NCBI GenBank assembly: GCA_007713595.1
Contig: VMRY01000041.1
Coordinates: 62,001 to 126,000, forward strand
Length of the DNA: 64,000 nucleotides
Reading direction: 5' to 3'
Origin: Sedimenticola thiotaurini
Lineage (GTDB): Bacteria; Pseudomonadota; Gammaproteobacteria; Chromatiales; Chromatiaceae
Shown here: piece by piece, positions 53,612 through 63,428 of the stretch
How positions within the stretch are numbered: the first letter of the stretch is position 1
Layout of the letters: every line of letters starts with the position of its first letter
Program-made: the position numbers and the translations under genes
The notes under the pieces: generated by a model
The model's input: only the letters and a program-made list of their open reading frames with translations
Databases searched by the model: none
Told to the model about the DNA's origin: nothing

Positions 53612-56533
53612 ATGTCGCCAATGCAAGATCCAACCACCCAATCTGATAATGATCTGGGGCGCGTCGAGGTCAAGACGACCACCTGCTACATGTGTGCCTG
53701 CCGTTGCGGTATCCGGGTAACCTTGCGGGATGGTGAGATACGCCATATAGAAGGCAACCCCAAGCATCCGCACAATCAGGGTGTGATTTGCGCGAAGGGT
53801 TCCTCGGGTATCATGAAACAGTATTCACCTGCCCGAATTACCAAGCCTCTGTTGCGTAAGCAGGGTGGAGAGCGGGGCACTTCCAGTTTTGAAGAGATCT
53901 CCTGGGAGCAAGCGTTCGATATCATTACCGAACGGTTGTCCCGGATTCGGGCTGAAGACCCGAAGAAATTTGCCCTGTTTACCGGGCGGGATCAGATGCA
54001 GGCCTTGACCGGTCTGTTCGCCAAGCAGTTTGGTACGCCAAACTATGCCGCCCATGGTGGTTTCTGCTCAGTGAATATGGCGGCCGGTATGATCTATACC
54101 ATCGGTGGCTCTTTCTGGGAGTTCGGTGGACCGGATCTGGAGCGGGCCAAACTGTTTGTGATGATAGGTACGGCGGAGGACCATGACTCCAACCCGCTGA
54201 AGATCCATATCTCCAAGTTCAAACGCCGGGGTGGCCGCTTTATCTCCATTAACCCGATTCGTTCAGGTTATTCAGCTATTGCGGATGAGTGGGTACCGAT
54301 TAAACCGGGAACGGACGGTGCGCTGATTCTGGCAATCAACCACGAACTGATCAAGCAGGGTTTGTTTGATCGGGAGTTTTTGACTCAATATTCCAATGCG
54401 GCTGAACTGGTGGTGGATGATCCCCGCCGGGATGATCATGGCCTGTTCAAGCGCTTTGAGATGCATGTGGAAGAGGGGTGTTTCGATCCCGAGAACAAGT
54501 TGTGGTGGGATCGGGATCTGGATAAAGAGATCTCTACCCACACCCCGGGTACTGAGCCTCGCCTGTTAGGCGAGTTCCGTCTGGAAGATGGCACGCACGT
54601 CAAACCCGCCTTTCAACTGTTGAAAGATCGTCTGGAGGAGTACACACCGGAGTGGGCCGAAGGGATTACCGGCATCCCCGCTGAAACTATCCGCCGCTTG
54701 GCCCATGAGATGGGTGTGACGGCCCGGGATCAGAAGATTGAACTACCGATCCAGTGGACCGATAGCTGGGAGAATGAGCACGAATCAATCACCGGAAACC
54801 CGGTGGCATTTCATGCCATGCGTGGCATTGCAGCCCACTCCAACGGTTTTCAGTCCATTCGTGCCCTGAGTATATTGATGACCCTGCTCGGAACCATCGA
54901 TCGTCCCGGTGGCTTCCGTCATAAAGCGCCCTTCCCGCGTCCCATTCCGCCCTGCCCCAAGCCTCCCAATAGCCCGGATGGGGTGAAGCCCAATACACCG
55001 CTAGATGGTATGCCACTCGGCTGGCCTTCCAAGCCGGAAGACCTGTTTGTCGATGAAGAAGGAGAAGCAGTGCGCCTGGACAAGGCATTCTCCTGGGAGT
55101 ACCCGCTGTCAGTGCATGGTCTGATGCATAACGCCATCACCAACGCCTGGCGCGGTGATCCCTATCCGATCGACACCATGCTGCTGTTCATGGCCAACAT
55201 GGCCTGGAACTCCTCTATGAACACGGAGCAGATCCGCCACATGCTGACAGACAAGGATAGTGAAGGTGAATACAAGATTCCTTTCCTGATTGTCTGCGAT
55301 GCCTTTCAGTCCGAGACGGTCGCCTTTGCTGATCTGGTGTTACCCGATACCACTTATCTTGAACGTTATGATGCGCTGTCGATGCTGGATCGGCCGATCT
55401 CGGAGTTTGAAGGACCGGTGGATTCAGTGCGTATCCCAGTGGTGCCGCCGACCGGTCAGTGCAAACCGTTCCAGGAGGTGTTGGTGGAGTTGGGCAGTCG
55501 CCTGAAACTGCCGGCATTTGTCACGGCAGCCGGTGATCGAAAGTATCGCGACTATCCTGATTTTATTACCAATTATGAGACCTCGCCTGGCTCCGGGATT
55601 GGCTTTCTGGCTGGTTGGCGCGGCAAGGGAGGGGAGAAGTTCCTCAAAGGTGAACCCAATCCGCGGCAGTGGGAGATGTATCAGAAAAATGACTGCTACT
55701 ACCACTACAAATTGCCCAAGTCTTACCAGTACATGCGTAACTGGAACAAAGGGTATCTGCACTGGGCGCGAAATCACGGCATGATTCGCTATGCGGAGCC
55801 GATCACCATTCATCTCTATTCCGAGGTGTTGCAGAAATTCCGCCTGGCAGCACAGGGCAAAGGCAAAGGGCGTAAGCCACCAGAGCGGCTGCGCAAGCGT
55901 GTTGAGATGCACTTTGATCCACTGCCATTTTACAGCGAACCGCTGTTATCACGGTTGGTGGATACCCATGAGTACCCGCTCAATGCCCTGACTCAGCGTC
56001 CGATGGCGATGTATCACTCCTGGGATTCACAAAACGTCTGGCTGCGGCAGATCCATACGCACAACTACCTGTTTGTGAATCCAATCGTAGCGCATGCTAA
56101 AGGGATTGATGATGGTGACTGGATCTGGGTGGAGTCTCCCACTGGCAAGGTGCGCTGCATGTGCCGATATTCCGAGGCCGTGGAGCCGGGCACTGTCTGG
56201 ACCTGGAACGCAATTGGCAAGGCAGCGGGGGCCTGGGGGCTTTCTCCCAAGGCGAATGAATCACAAAAAGGTTTCCTGCTGAACCACTTGATTCCGGAAG
56301 AGTTGCCTCCCTGTGAATCAGGCGACCATCTCTCGAATTCTGATCCGGTTACTGGGCAGGCGGCCTGGTTTGATGTACGGGTGAAGATTTATAAGGCGGC
56401 ACCTGAAGAGCCGGCTCAAACTCTACCCCAGTTCATTGCACAGAAACCGTTGCCAGGCCAGAAGAGCTACCGTGGACGCTGGCGCTCATTCTTTGCCGGT
56501 AAGCTCGGTAAATCAAAGGGGAGCAAGATATGA
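53612..56533 (+). CDS. soeA: Sulfite dehydrogenase (quinone), molybdopterin subunit
   Basis: A 973-residue protein. C25-x2-C28-x3-C32-x27-C60 binds an N-terminal [4Fe-4S] cluster; the likely Mo ligand is C152 in GGFCSVNMA. No twin-arginine signal, so the enzyme faces the cytoplasm, as in SoeABC of purple sulfur bacteria. It oxidises sulfite to sulfate and passes electrons through SoeB and SoeC to quinone. The length and the operon order with a ferredoxin-type subunit and a DmsC-like anchor support this over polysulfide reductase. It overlaps soeB by 4 bases (ATGA). Confidence 0.9.
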   Translation: MSPMQDPTTQSDNDLGRVEVKTTTCYMCACRCGIRVTLRDGEIRHIEGNPKHPHNQGVICAKGSSGIMKQYSPARITKPLLRKQGGERGTSSFEEISWEQAFDIITERLSRIRAEDPKKFALFTGRDQMQALTGLFAKQFGTPNYAAHGGFCSVNMAAGMIYTIGGSFWEFGGPDLERAKLFVMIGTAEDHDSNPLKIHISKFKRRGGRFISINPIRSGYSAIADEWVPIKPGTDGALILAINHELIKQGLFDREFLTQYSNAAELVVDDPRRDDHGLFKRFEMHVEEGCFDPENKLWWDRDLDKEISTHTPGTEPRLLGEFRLEDGTHVKPAFQLLKDRLEEYTPEWAEGITGIPAETIRRLAHEMGVTARDQKIELPIQWTDSWENEHESITGNPVAFHAMRGIAAHSNGFQSIRALSILMTLLGTIDRPGGFRHKAPFPRPIPPCPKPPNSPDGVKPNTPLDGMPLGWPSKPEDLFVDEEGEAVRLDKAFSWEYPLSVHGLMHNAITNAWRGDPYPIDTMLLFMANMAWNSSMNTEQIRHMLTDKDSEGEYKIPFLIVCDAFQSETVAFADLVLPDTTYLERYDALSMLDRPISEFEGPVDSVRIPVVPPTGQCKPFQEVLVELGSRLKLPAFVTAAGDRKYRDYPDFITNYETSPGSGIGFLAGWRGKGGEKFLKGEPNPRQWEMYQKNDCYYHYKLPKSYQYMRNWNKGYLHWARNHGMIRYAEPITIHLYSEVLQKFRLAAQGKGKGRKPPERLRKRVEMHFDPLPFYSEPLLSRLVDTHEYPLNALTQRPMAMYHSWDSQNVWLRQIHTHNYLFVNPIVAHAKGIDDGDWIWVESPTGKVRCMCRYSEAVEPGTVWTWNAIGKAAGAWGLSPKANESQKGFLLNHLIPEELPPCESGDHLSNSDPVTGQAAWFDVRVKIYKAAPEEPAQTLPQFIAQKPLPGQKSYRGRWRSFFAGKLGKSKGSKI

Positions 56534-57255
56534 CTCAGCTAGCCCTGGTTATCGACCTGAATGTCTGCGTTGGCTGTCACGCCTGCGTCACCAGTTGCAA
56601 AGAGTGGAACAGCTCTGGCTGGGCCGGTCCACTGCCTGATGAGCGGCCCTATGACGCTGACCCGAGCGGGGTCTTTTTCAATCGCGTGCAGACCTTTGAA
56701 GTGGGCTGTTTTCCTCATACCGAAACCGTGCACTTTCCCAAGTCCTGTCTGCATTGTGAAGATCCACCTTGCGTACCGGTCTGTCCCACGGGCGCAAGTT
56801 ATAAGCGTGAGGACAATGGCATTGTCCTGGTGGATTACGATAAGTGCATTGGTTGCAAATATTGCTCCTGGGCCTGTCCCTATGGTGCCCGGGAGATCGA
56901 TGCGAAAAACAAGGTGATGAAGAAGTGCACGCTGTGTATTGATCGCATTACAGATGAGTCGTTACCTGAATCGGAACGCAAGCCTGCCTGTGTGCTGGCC
57001 TGCCCAACCTCGGCACGCATCTTTGGTGATATCCATGATCCTGAATCATCGGCATCTGTAGCTATACGAGAGCAGGGTGGTTATCAGCTTCAGCCAGAGT
57101 GGGGTACCCAACCAGCCAATCACTATCTGCCGCGTCGAAGAAGCCAGATGCAGATCCATGAGGATGAGTTGATCCGGGCCGATAATCCACTGCGCAAGGA
57201 AGAGGTTGATATGCCGATCGAGCAGGGTGATACCCTGGATGATGTGGCCTGGTAA
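56530..57255 (+). CDS. soeB: Sulfite dehydrogenase, iron-sulfur subunit
   Basis: A 241-residue protein with four [4Fe-4S] motifs: CVGCHACVTSCKEWN (near residues 12-26), CLHCEDPPCVPVCP, CIGCKYCSWACP and CTLCIDRI...CVLACP. It shuttles electrons from SoeA to the membrane anchor. No signal peptide. The start codon overlaps the end of soeA (ATGA), and soeC follows after 41 bases. Confidence 0.93.
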   Translation: MTQLALVIDLNVCVGCHACVTSCKEWNSSGWAGPLPDERPYDADPSGVFFNRVQTFEVGCFPHTETVHFPKSCLHCEDPPCVPVCPTGASYKREDNGIVLVDYDKCIGCKYCSWACPYGAREIDAKNKVMKKCTLCIDRITDESLPESERKPACVLACPTSARIFGDIHDPESSASVAIREQGGYQLQPEWGTQPANHYLPRRRSQMQIHEDELIRADNPLRKEEVDMPIEQGDTLDDVAW

Positions 57256-57296
57256 GCAAAGTGCGTTTCAAGTGACATATTGAACAGGACAAAGCG

Positions 57297-58277
57297 ATGC
57301 ATCCGGCATTTTCTGTAATTTTTTTAACTACCCTGATTGGCATTGGCCAAGGGCTCTTTCTGGCACTCTATACCGGGCAGGTGTACGCGCTTGCCAACCT
57401 GATACCGGTACAGGAGAGTTTGGGTTTTTATGCCATTGGCAGCCTGATAGCACTGGTATTTTTGCTACTGGGGTTAATCTCTTCGGTGTTTCATCTTGGC
57501 AGGCCGGAACGTGCATGGCGCGCCGCTACGATGTGGCGGATTTCCTGGCTTTCCCGTGAAGTGATTGTATTGCCACTGTTTATGTTTCTGGTGTTTCTTT
57601 ACGGCATTACGCACTACTTTGGTTGGACTCAACCACTGTTTATGGTGGCTGATACCCTGGCCGTTGATCTGAGCCTTATTATTGGTTTGCTGGCGAGCAT
57701 CAGCGCGTTTGCTCTGTTTATCTGTACCGCAATGATCTATGCCAGTCTCAAGTTTTTACAGGAGTGGCATACACCATTGACGGTACTCAATTATAGCTTG
57801 TTAGGACTTGCCTCCGGTTTTATGTTCGCTGCAGCCTTTTCCGCCTATGCGAGTCTTGACCTGGTGTCGCTATTTGGTACCTGGGCTGTCATCTTTACTG
57901 TTCTTGGTGCTATATCCCGTGGTGCTTCACTGGTGCGTAATCGTAACTTACGCGACAAGTATGGTTTGCGCACTGCAATTGGTGTTCGTCACCCGACCCT
58001 TAAACAACTGAGTCAGGGTTTTATGGGTGGTGCATTCAATACCAAAGAGTTTTTTCATGGCCGTACGCCGGGTGCGCTGCGACTAATAAAACTTTTTTTT
58101 CTATTGGCCGTCTTTCCGGTGCCAATAGCAGTTTTAGCCACGGCCTATGTTATGGAGTCTTCATTGCTGCCGATTGCCGCCTTTGCTATCCAGTATCTCG
58201 GCCTCATAGCCGAACGCTGGTATTTTTTTGCCGAAGCCAAGCATCCACAGAATGTCTACTACCAATCAATGGCATGA
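57297..58277 (+). CDS. soeC: Sulfite dehydrogenase, DmsC-like membrane anchor
   Basis: A 326-residue protein with about eight transmembrane helices, beginning HPAFSVIFLTTLIGIGQGLFLALY. VFHLGRPERAWRA after the second helix is the family motif of DmsC/SoeC anchors. It holds SoeAB at the inner membrane and passes electrons to quinone. It completes the soeABC unit; the lipase gene starts 82 bases later. Confidence 0.92.
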   Translation: MHPAFSVIFLTTLIGIGQGLFLALYTGQVYALANLIPVQESLGFYAIGSLIALVFLLLGLISSVFHLGRPERAWRAATMWRISWLSREVIVLPLFMFLVFLYGITHYFGWTQPLFMVADTLAVDLSLIIGLLASISAFALFICTAMIYASLKFLQEWHTPLTVLNYSLLGLASGFMFAAAFSAYASLDLVSLFGTWAVIFTVLGAISRGASLVRNRNLRDKYGLRTAIGVRHPTLKQLSQGFMGGAFNTKEFFHGRTPGALRLIKLFFLLAVFPVPIAVLATAYVMESSLLPIAAFAIQYLGLIAERWYFFAEAKHPQNVYYQSMA

Positions 58278-58359
58278 GTCTTTAACGGTAATTCGTAATA
58301 GCTATTTGAGACTGGATCGGCACTGTCATTCCAGCTCAACGTATCAGAAGGAGAAAGAT

Positions 58360-59178
58360 ATGAAGATGTTAAAAACGCTATTTACTCTATTGATCCTGGT
58401 GGTTGCATCTCCCTGGGCTAAGGCTGATGTGGCCGTTTTGATTCACGGCTATCTGGGAAGCGCCTCTTCCTGGGAGAGCAGTGGTGTAAATGCTGTGCTG
58501 GTCGATAATGGCTGGAAACGTGCAGGCATCCTGCGTGCGTATCCCTATGGTGTGGAGCTGATCCCGGTTGTTGGGGATAAGGGCGAGAACACTGTCTATC
58601 AGGTTGAATTGCCTTCTTTGTCACCCATGATGGTTCAGGCTGATCTGTTACAGGCCATGTTGCGCCAGGTAACAAAATTACACCCTGAAGAGTCTGTGAC
58701 CCTCGTGGCGCACTCAGCTGGTGGCATAGTCGCCCGCATCGCACTTGTCAGAGGTGGTCTGAGTCATGCAAAAGGATTGATTACCATTGCATCGCCCCAT
58801 ATGGGCACAGGCCGAGCGATAGAGGCATTGGAGACAACGGATGTTCCCTATCCTTTCTGTCTGGTTCAGAATTTCTTTACCGGGGGTAAGACCCGCGTGC
58901 TACGTGAATCGCGCGGCGCGTTAATTGATCTGGTGCCCGCTCAACCAGGCAGCCTGCTGTTCTGGTTGAATGGCCAGCCGCATCCGGATATTGCCTACTA
59001 CTCAATTGTCCGACCTGGTCCCGTGGGGATGGGTGATGAACTGGTGCCCGTTTTTAGTCAGGATATGAACAGTGTTCAAGCTATACACGGCAAAGCAAAG
59101 GTAGTGGTGGTAAACAGCAGTCACATCCTCAATGTACAGGATGGTGTGGCTGTCGCCCGGATACTCAATCAGATTTAA
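58360..59178 (+). CDS. Exported lipase/esterase, alpha/beta hydrolase
   Basis: 272 residues from ATG 58360, with AGGAGAAAG just upstream; earlier in-frame codons overlap the end of soeC and are not used. The signal peptide ends near AKADV. VLIHGYLGSASSWE forms the oxyanion region, and VAHSAGGIVAR carries the nucleophile Ser. A later DELVPVFSQD and NSSHILN supply Asp and His. It resembles triacylglycerol lipases and GPI-inositol-deacylase-like esterases. Its place after soeABC may be incidental. Confidence 0.82.
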   Translation: MKMLKTLFTLLILVVASPWAKADVAVLIHGYLGSASSWESSGVNAVLVDNGWKRAGILRAYPYGVELIPVVGDKGENTVYQVELPSLSPMMVQADLLQAMLRQVTKLHPEESVTLVAHSAGGIVARIALVRGGLSHAKGLITIASPHMGTGRAIEALETTDVPYPFCLVQNFFTGGKTRVLRESRGALIDLVPAQPGSLLFWLNGQPHPDIAYYSIVRPGPVGMGDELVPVFSQDMNSVQAIHGKAKVVVVNSSHILNVQDGVAVARILNQI

Positions 59179-59188
59179 TCATCGTGCC

Positions 59189-59226
59189 GGCATTCGCACT
59201 GGAAGCTCAGTCTGCGTGCGAATGCC
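59189..59226 (+). terminator. Terminator of the soeABC-lipase unit
   Basis: GGCATTCGCAC (59189-59199) pairs perfectly with GTGCGAATGCC (59216-59226). It starts 10 bases after the lipase stop and is followed by AATTTC and further T-rich sequence. Loop of 16 bases. Confidence 0.65.
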
Positions 59227-59355
59227 AATTTCAAATGCTCTTTTATCCTGCTTTTTAAACTGGCTTTTTCATTCTATCTTTCACATTTAATCTTGTTACC
59301 AGAGGATAGTTAAACTATCTTCATAGTAATGAGGCGGTCATCTGTGAGAGTGGTA

Positions 59356-59895
59356 ATGGGCAATGTCGCTGATTTTTCCAAGTACAAGGCAAGGCGGGAT
59401 TATGTGCAGAATCTGCTCGATAAAGGCTGGATGCCTGATCGGGTTGATAAAGCGCTGAGTGATTCTATCTCAATCTATATCTACGATGATTACACCCAGC
59501 TGTTACTTTTCTCCAATGTTCAGCAAGCTAATCTGGAAAAGATAATTCAGCGCGTGACGAATGCGGAGGAGGAGAATTTACTCTCAGTTGCTGAAAATCT
59601 GAGTGCGCTGATATCCGATTTTGGGGTATTGCCGCCCTTTCAGGGTGATCGGCGACTCTCAGCAATTGCGCAAACGGCTGTCTGGTTTGCGGGTTTTTCC
59701 TTGTCCTTGATTAACGCCGAATCGATGAAGCGCGAGTCACTGGTTATATTCAGACTGGTGGATATTGAAAACTGTGCGAGTACCTTTCATCTTGCCCATC
59801 TGGCATGGCCTGAGGTTATGGAACGGGCAAGCGCCGAGTCATATCTTGCTGGCATGGCCAGGTCACTGCGCAGAGAGCTATTCGGGCATCGCTAG
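59356..59895 (+). CDS. Unrecognised cytoplasmic protein
   Basis: A 179-residue protein from ATG 59356 (GAGAG about 9 bases upstream; ATG 59329 and GTG 59344 are alternatives). It is not recognised. It appears soluble and mixed helical, opening MGNVADFSKYKARRDYVQNLLDKGW, with an Arg-rich C-terminal helix. No catalytic motif or signal peptide is visible. It lies between the soe unit and a convergent unrecognised gene. Confidence 0.65.
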   Translation: MGNVADFSKYKARRDYVQNLLDKGWMPDRVDKALSDSISIYIYDDYTQLLLFSNVQQANLEKIIQRVTNAEEENLLSVAENLSALISDFGVLPPFQGDRRLSAIAQTAVWFAGFSLSLINAESMKRESLVIFRLVDIENCASTFHLAHLAWPEVMERASAESYLAGMARSLRRELFGHR

Positions 59896-59919
59896 ACCCT
59901 GTTGACCACAGGTTTGGTT

Positions 59920-60879
59920 TTATTGTTGCTTTGTCTGCAGCCACAGCTTGTCGGTATCTGAAATATAAGCGTAGGGTTGCTCCCCGGTTACTGTTTTCTT
60001 AATCCAGGAGAGCAGGTTTTTATCTAGTAGCAAGTATCTGTTGAGTAGCTTGAAGTCCATGGTGAGATAGTCGCCGCTACTATTTATGATAACGTGTCCT
60101 GTCTTGCCGTCATGCAGTGTTGCTACACTGACGGCCTCCCACTCTATCTGATAACCAGCGTGTTGAGCGCGTTTAATCTGGCTGACAAATAACCGCAAGT
60201 CATTGGCGACAGTTTCACAAAATTTCTGTTTCTGTTCACGCTCATCTAAAGTGTGGAACATGAAGACCAGACCGTCGGGTGTCTCGTATCGGGTGTCACG
60301 CTTGTGGTTTATCTGCCATCTGCCACGGGCGATCTTTTGCGGGATGATTGATTCTTTGCTGGGTATATCATTGTATCGACTGCAGTCATGCAGGCGACAA
60401 TAACGGTTCGTAATGTTCTGTTCGATCTGGCTGGCTTTTACAATTTCAGGGCCGCTCAATACAACCGGATTGTTATTTATGTAGAGCGTAATTGGAATCG
60501 ATTCCTGGACAATGATATCAATCTGATCATCAAATTCCATGTTGTTTTGTAGTTCACTCAATTGGTCAATAAATGCCCCGAGTCCTCTTCTCCAACGGGC
60601 CAATTTGAGTTGTGCATGCTGTTCGGCAGGTTGCTCATTACTACTCTCCTGATAGCTTTTTTGGTAGGCCAGTATCAGTTCATTCAGTGCGATGGATACG
60701 AAGTCATAACGTTCCAGGGTGTCACCACTTGAAATTTTTAGTGCCAGTTTGTTGAACGCGCTCTGGGGTTTTATTTGTCCGTTAACTGCCGTGCCAGCCA
60801 GCCCCTGCTGCAGGCTGAAAGTGACTAACAAGAGTGCGGCATAAAAGGTCAGGTGACTTTTTGTTGCTATGGATAACAT
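59920..60879 (-). CDS. Unrecognised exported protein
   Basis: About 319 residues from ATG 60879; the longer frame to 60945 lacks a better site. A signal peptide covers about residues 1-29 (ending GLAGT). The mature part is polar and helical (ISSGDTLERYDFVSIALNELILAYQ), with a pair of cysteines in NRYCRLHDCSRY near residue 165 and a C-terminal alpha/beta region with GHVIINSSGDYL. I do not recognise the family. Likely periplasmic. Confidence 0.68.
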   Translation of the reverse strand: MLSIATKSHLTFYAALLLVTFSLQQGLAGTAVNGQIKPQSAFNKLALKISSGDTLERYDFVSIALNELILAYQKSYQESSNEQPAEQHAQLKLARWRRGLGAFIDQLSELQNNMEFDDQIDIIVQESIPITLYINNNPVVLSGPEIVKASQIEQNITNRYCRLHDCSRYNDIPSKESIIPQKIARGRWQINHKRDTRYETPDGLVFMFHTLDEREQKQKFCETVANDLRLFVSQIKRAQHAGYQIEWEAVSVATLHDGKTGHVIINSSGDYLTMDFKLLNRYLLLDKNLLSWIKKTVTGEQPYAYISDTDKLWLQTKQQ

Positions 60880-60968
60880 TAGATGCTGCTTTGCCTTGAA
60901 TAGGATCAGTATAGAGTAGTACCAGTAGCAATCTGTGATCGGCATAAAACTGCCTGGATGTGATCTCC

Positions 60969-61856
60969 TTAAGGTAGCTTTATTGGAGATGAAAGGAGTG
61001 CGAGTCTGCGTGATCTGGCTTGTCTTATCTCAATCAATGCCACGCCACCGATGGTCAATGCACCACCTAGAGCCTTGTAGAGCGTAAATGCTTCATCCAG
61101 AATCAAGATGCCTGCAGTAACCCCAATCATAGGTGCAAGCAGTGAAAAGGGAACCACCTGGTTGATGCTCAGGCGGGCCAGCAGCCTGTACCAGATGTAA
61201 TAGGCAAGGATCGAAGAGCCGATAACGATATAGGCGAGAGCCGCCCATGTAGTCCAACTGGCAGACTGTATGGCAGTCAGCTGGTTGCTTTCGAGAAAAT
61301 AGGAGGCAGCCGAAAGTGGTGCTATGGCCAACAGACTCATCCAGCCGATAATAGTCATAGAGTGGATGCTGCTGTACTGCTTAATCAGTATGTTGGCCCA
61401 GGCCCAGCAGAAGGCGGAAATAAGCAGTGCACCCAGCGCCAAAGGGGTAGCCCCTTGCGGCTCTCCTGCCAACAGTGCGGCACCGGTAAAGGCCAGGAGC
61501 ATTCCGACAACACGACCCCAGCCCAGTGAATCAGAAAACAGCAGCGTCGCCAGGATAACGCTGAAGGGAATGCCCAGTTGAATCATCAAAGCCGTGGTGG
61601 CGGCATCTGCACCCCTTAATCCAATAAACAGCATGCCGAAATGACCACAACCCAGGATCAGGGCAAGCCAGGCAATCTTTGGAAGTTGCTGCTTGGTTGG
61701 GCGAAAGAAAGGGGCGATCAGTAACGCGACAAAGGTAAAGCGGATAGCAGTTAATGCAAGCGGCGGTATCTCTGCAACGGCTGTCTTAATCACTACAAAG
61801 TTAAATCCCCAGATTATGACAACTATAATGGCCTGAATCAGATCTGAAGGTTTCAT
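60969..61856 (-). CDS. EamA/DMT-family transporter
   Basis: A 295-residue protein with ten transmembrane helices in two EamA repeats (about 5-135 and 145-280). It opens IQAIIVVIIWGFNFVVIKTAV, and the second repeat ends in VPFSLLAPMIGVTAGILILDE. Members export amino acids or metabolites; the resemblance is to the RhtA/EamA group. The substrate is not readable. Single-gene unit. Confidence 0.9.
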   Translation of the reverse strand: MKPSDLIQAIIVVIIWGFNFVVIKTAVAEIPPLALTAIRFTFVALLIAPFFRPTKQQLPKIAWLALILGCGHFGMLFIGLRGADAATTALMIQLGIPFSVILATLLFSDSLGWGRVVGMLLAFTGAALLAGEPQGATPLALGALLISAFCWAWANILIKQYSSIHSMTIIGWMSLLAIAPLSAASYFLESNQLTAIQSASWTTWAALAYIVIGSSILAYYIWYRLLARLSINQVVPFSLLAPMIGVTAGILILDEAFTLYKALGGALTIGGVALIEIRQARSRRLALLSSPIKLP

Positions 61857-62026
61857 GGATGACAGGCTCGATGTTCGACAGTGGAGGATTAATACAGCTT
61901 GGAATATCCGTAAAAGCCTGACATAGGCAGGATTACCTGTCTATAGTGAGTAAACCACTATTAATAAATGGTAAACGATCAGTTTGAGGGCAGGCCATAG
62001 GATGCAACTGCTTAGGAAGGTGAGTG

Positions 62027-62548
62027 TTAGCTGCAACTCTCGGCAGTGCGCCGGAAGGTCTCTTGCAGTATGAATGCATCGGTGCTGGCGCGATGCCGGG
62101 TGAGGTTTAACTCGGCAATGACCTGCTCTTTCGTCGGATGCCAGAGTGCCGCCTGCTGCTCTGTCATCAGACTTCTCAAGCTGTCCAGGGAAAAGAGTTG
62201 GGGTATTTCTGTTAACTCAAACAGTTTGCCAATCCAGGAGATATCATGACTCCAGGCATCGGTATAGATTTTTGTGCCGCGAAGCAGTTGATTGAGCTTG
62301 TCTGCCACTTCAACCGGCGGTTTGCCCTTCTCCAGCAGGAGTTCTCTGGAGATGCCGTGAACCTCCTCAGCCGCTTCATCCCAGTAGGTCCAGTGATCGG
62401 CGGGGCGGATGATATTGCAGAAACTTTTCTGGTCAGACAGGATGATGCCTACCTCGATGGGATAGCTATTACGCCCAAATCCTGAAGCTTCAATGTCGAT
62501 GATTGCTGGTAGCATATTGTTGTTTTTTCCTGCATCTATTGAAGTCAT
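62027..62548 (-). CDS. DEDD-type 3'-5' exonuclease-like protein
   Basis: A 173-residue single domain. IDIEASGFG holds D18 and E20, WSHDISWIG a further Asp, and HRASTDAFIL the His/Asp end, in line with DnaQ/RNase-T-like folds. It lacks any fused polymerase domain. It probably acts on RNA or DNA 3' ends. It is a second DEDD protein in the window besides RNase T. Start ATG 62548; an ATG at residue 12 is also possible. Confidence 0.78.
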   Translation of the reverse strand: MTSIDAGKNNNMLPAIIDIEASGFGRNSYPIEVGIILSDQKSFCNIIRPADHWTYWDEAAEEVHGISRELLLEKGKPPVEVADKLNQLLRGTKIYTDAWSHDISWIGKLFELTEIPQLFSLDSLRSLMTEQQAALWHPTKEQVIAELNLTRHRASTDAFILQETFRRTAESCS

Positions 62549-62585
62549 CGGCGGCGCGCAAGAATAATGAAGTTTTCCTAAACGC

Positions 62586-63410
62586 TCACCCTGCAGATTG
62601 GCACTGCGCGCAGCTATAACACGCCTGGCCCGATACAGTGGTTTTTATAATGGTCTGACTGCAGCGATAGCAGGGCAGACCGTCTCTTCTAAAGACCAGA
62701 AACCTGGCTTGTTCAAATGTGGAGCCGCTTGACATTAACGCTTTAGAGCGTAATACATCATTAGTAATCCCGGCTGTTTTGTATGATTGGCGGGCAAGTA
62801 TCAGCAGCGATTGCGCTAGCTTGGTCAGTTGTTCATCTGTGCAGTCGATTGGTCGTAATGACGGATGCAGTGAGGCATCAAATAGTGCTTCGCAACGCAA
62901 GTAGTTACCAAGGCCTGCCAGACAGGTTTGATCAGTCAGAAGATACCCCAGTCGTCGTTTTTTAAAGGCGGGGTTCTGAAGCTGTTGTAAAACTCGTTCA
63001 ACATCGGTTGATGCGTGCAGGACGTCAGGCCCCAGTTTGCTTAGGAAAGGGTGTTGCTGGATCTGTGCATCGGTTAGCAGCTCAATGGTGGACGCGCTAT
63101 AGAGCAGGGCGGCGCTATCCTTCGTTATCAGTGCTACGCGCAGTTTACGCTTGGTCCCTGGTCGCAGATCTGCATCACCAACATACCATCGCCCATAGAG
63201 CTGATTGTGGGTGTAGAGGGTAAGCCCGTTATCGAATCGGGTCAGCATGGCCTTCCCGTGCGTATCTATGGCGCTAACCCGATGGCCTTTCAGTTCTGCT
63301 GCAAAGGGGATTAAATGGTCCAGTCCAAATTCGACCCGAACCAATCTTTTGCCTTTCAGGGCCTGTTCAATCTGATCGGCAGCACGGCGAATTTCAGGAC
63401 CCTCTGGCAT
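62586..63410 (-). CDS. nei: Endonuclease VIII, DNA glycosylase/AP lyase
   Basis: A 274-residue Fpg/Nei protein. The N-terminus PEGPEIRRAA puts the catalytic Pro2 and Glu3 directly after the start Met. A helix-two-turn-helix follows (TCLAGLGNYLRCEALFDA). The C-terminal zinc finger has CYRC and CYSCAQC. It excises oxidised pyrimidines and cuts the abasic strand. MPEGPEIRRAA and the size favour Nei over MutM. Confidence 0.93.
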   Translation of the reverse strand: MPEGPEIRRAADQIEQALKGKRLVRVEFGLDHLIPFAAELKGHRVSAIDTHGKAMLTRFDNGLTLYTHNQLYGRWYVGDADLRPGTKRKLRVALITKDSAALLYSASTIELLTDAQIQQHPFLSKLGPDVLHASTDVERVLQQLQNPAFKKRRLGYLLTDQTCLAGLGNYLRCEALFDASLHPSLRPIDCTDEQLTKLAQSLLILARQSYKTAGITNDVLRSKALMSSGSTFEQARFLVFRRDGLPCYRCSQTIIKTTVSGQACYSCAQCQSAG

Positions 63411-63428
63411 GACGCTACTGCCGACTCG

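Noticed and set aside
53612-58277. Polysulfide or DMSO reductase instead of SoeABC
   Set aside because: No twin-arginine signal on the catalytic chain, and the length and subunit layout fit the cytoplasmic sulfite-oxidising complex better in a sulfur-oxidiser context.
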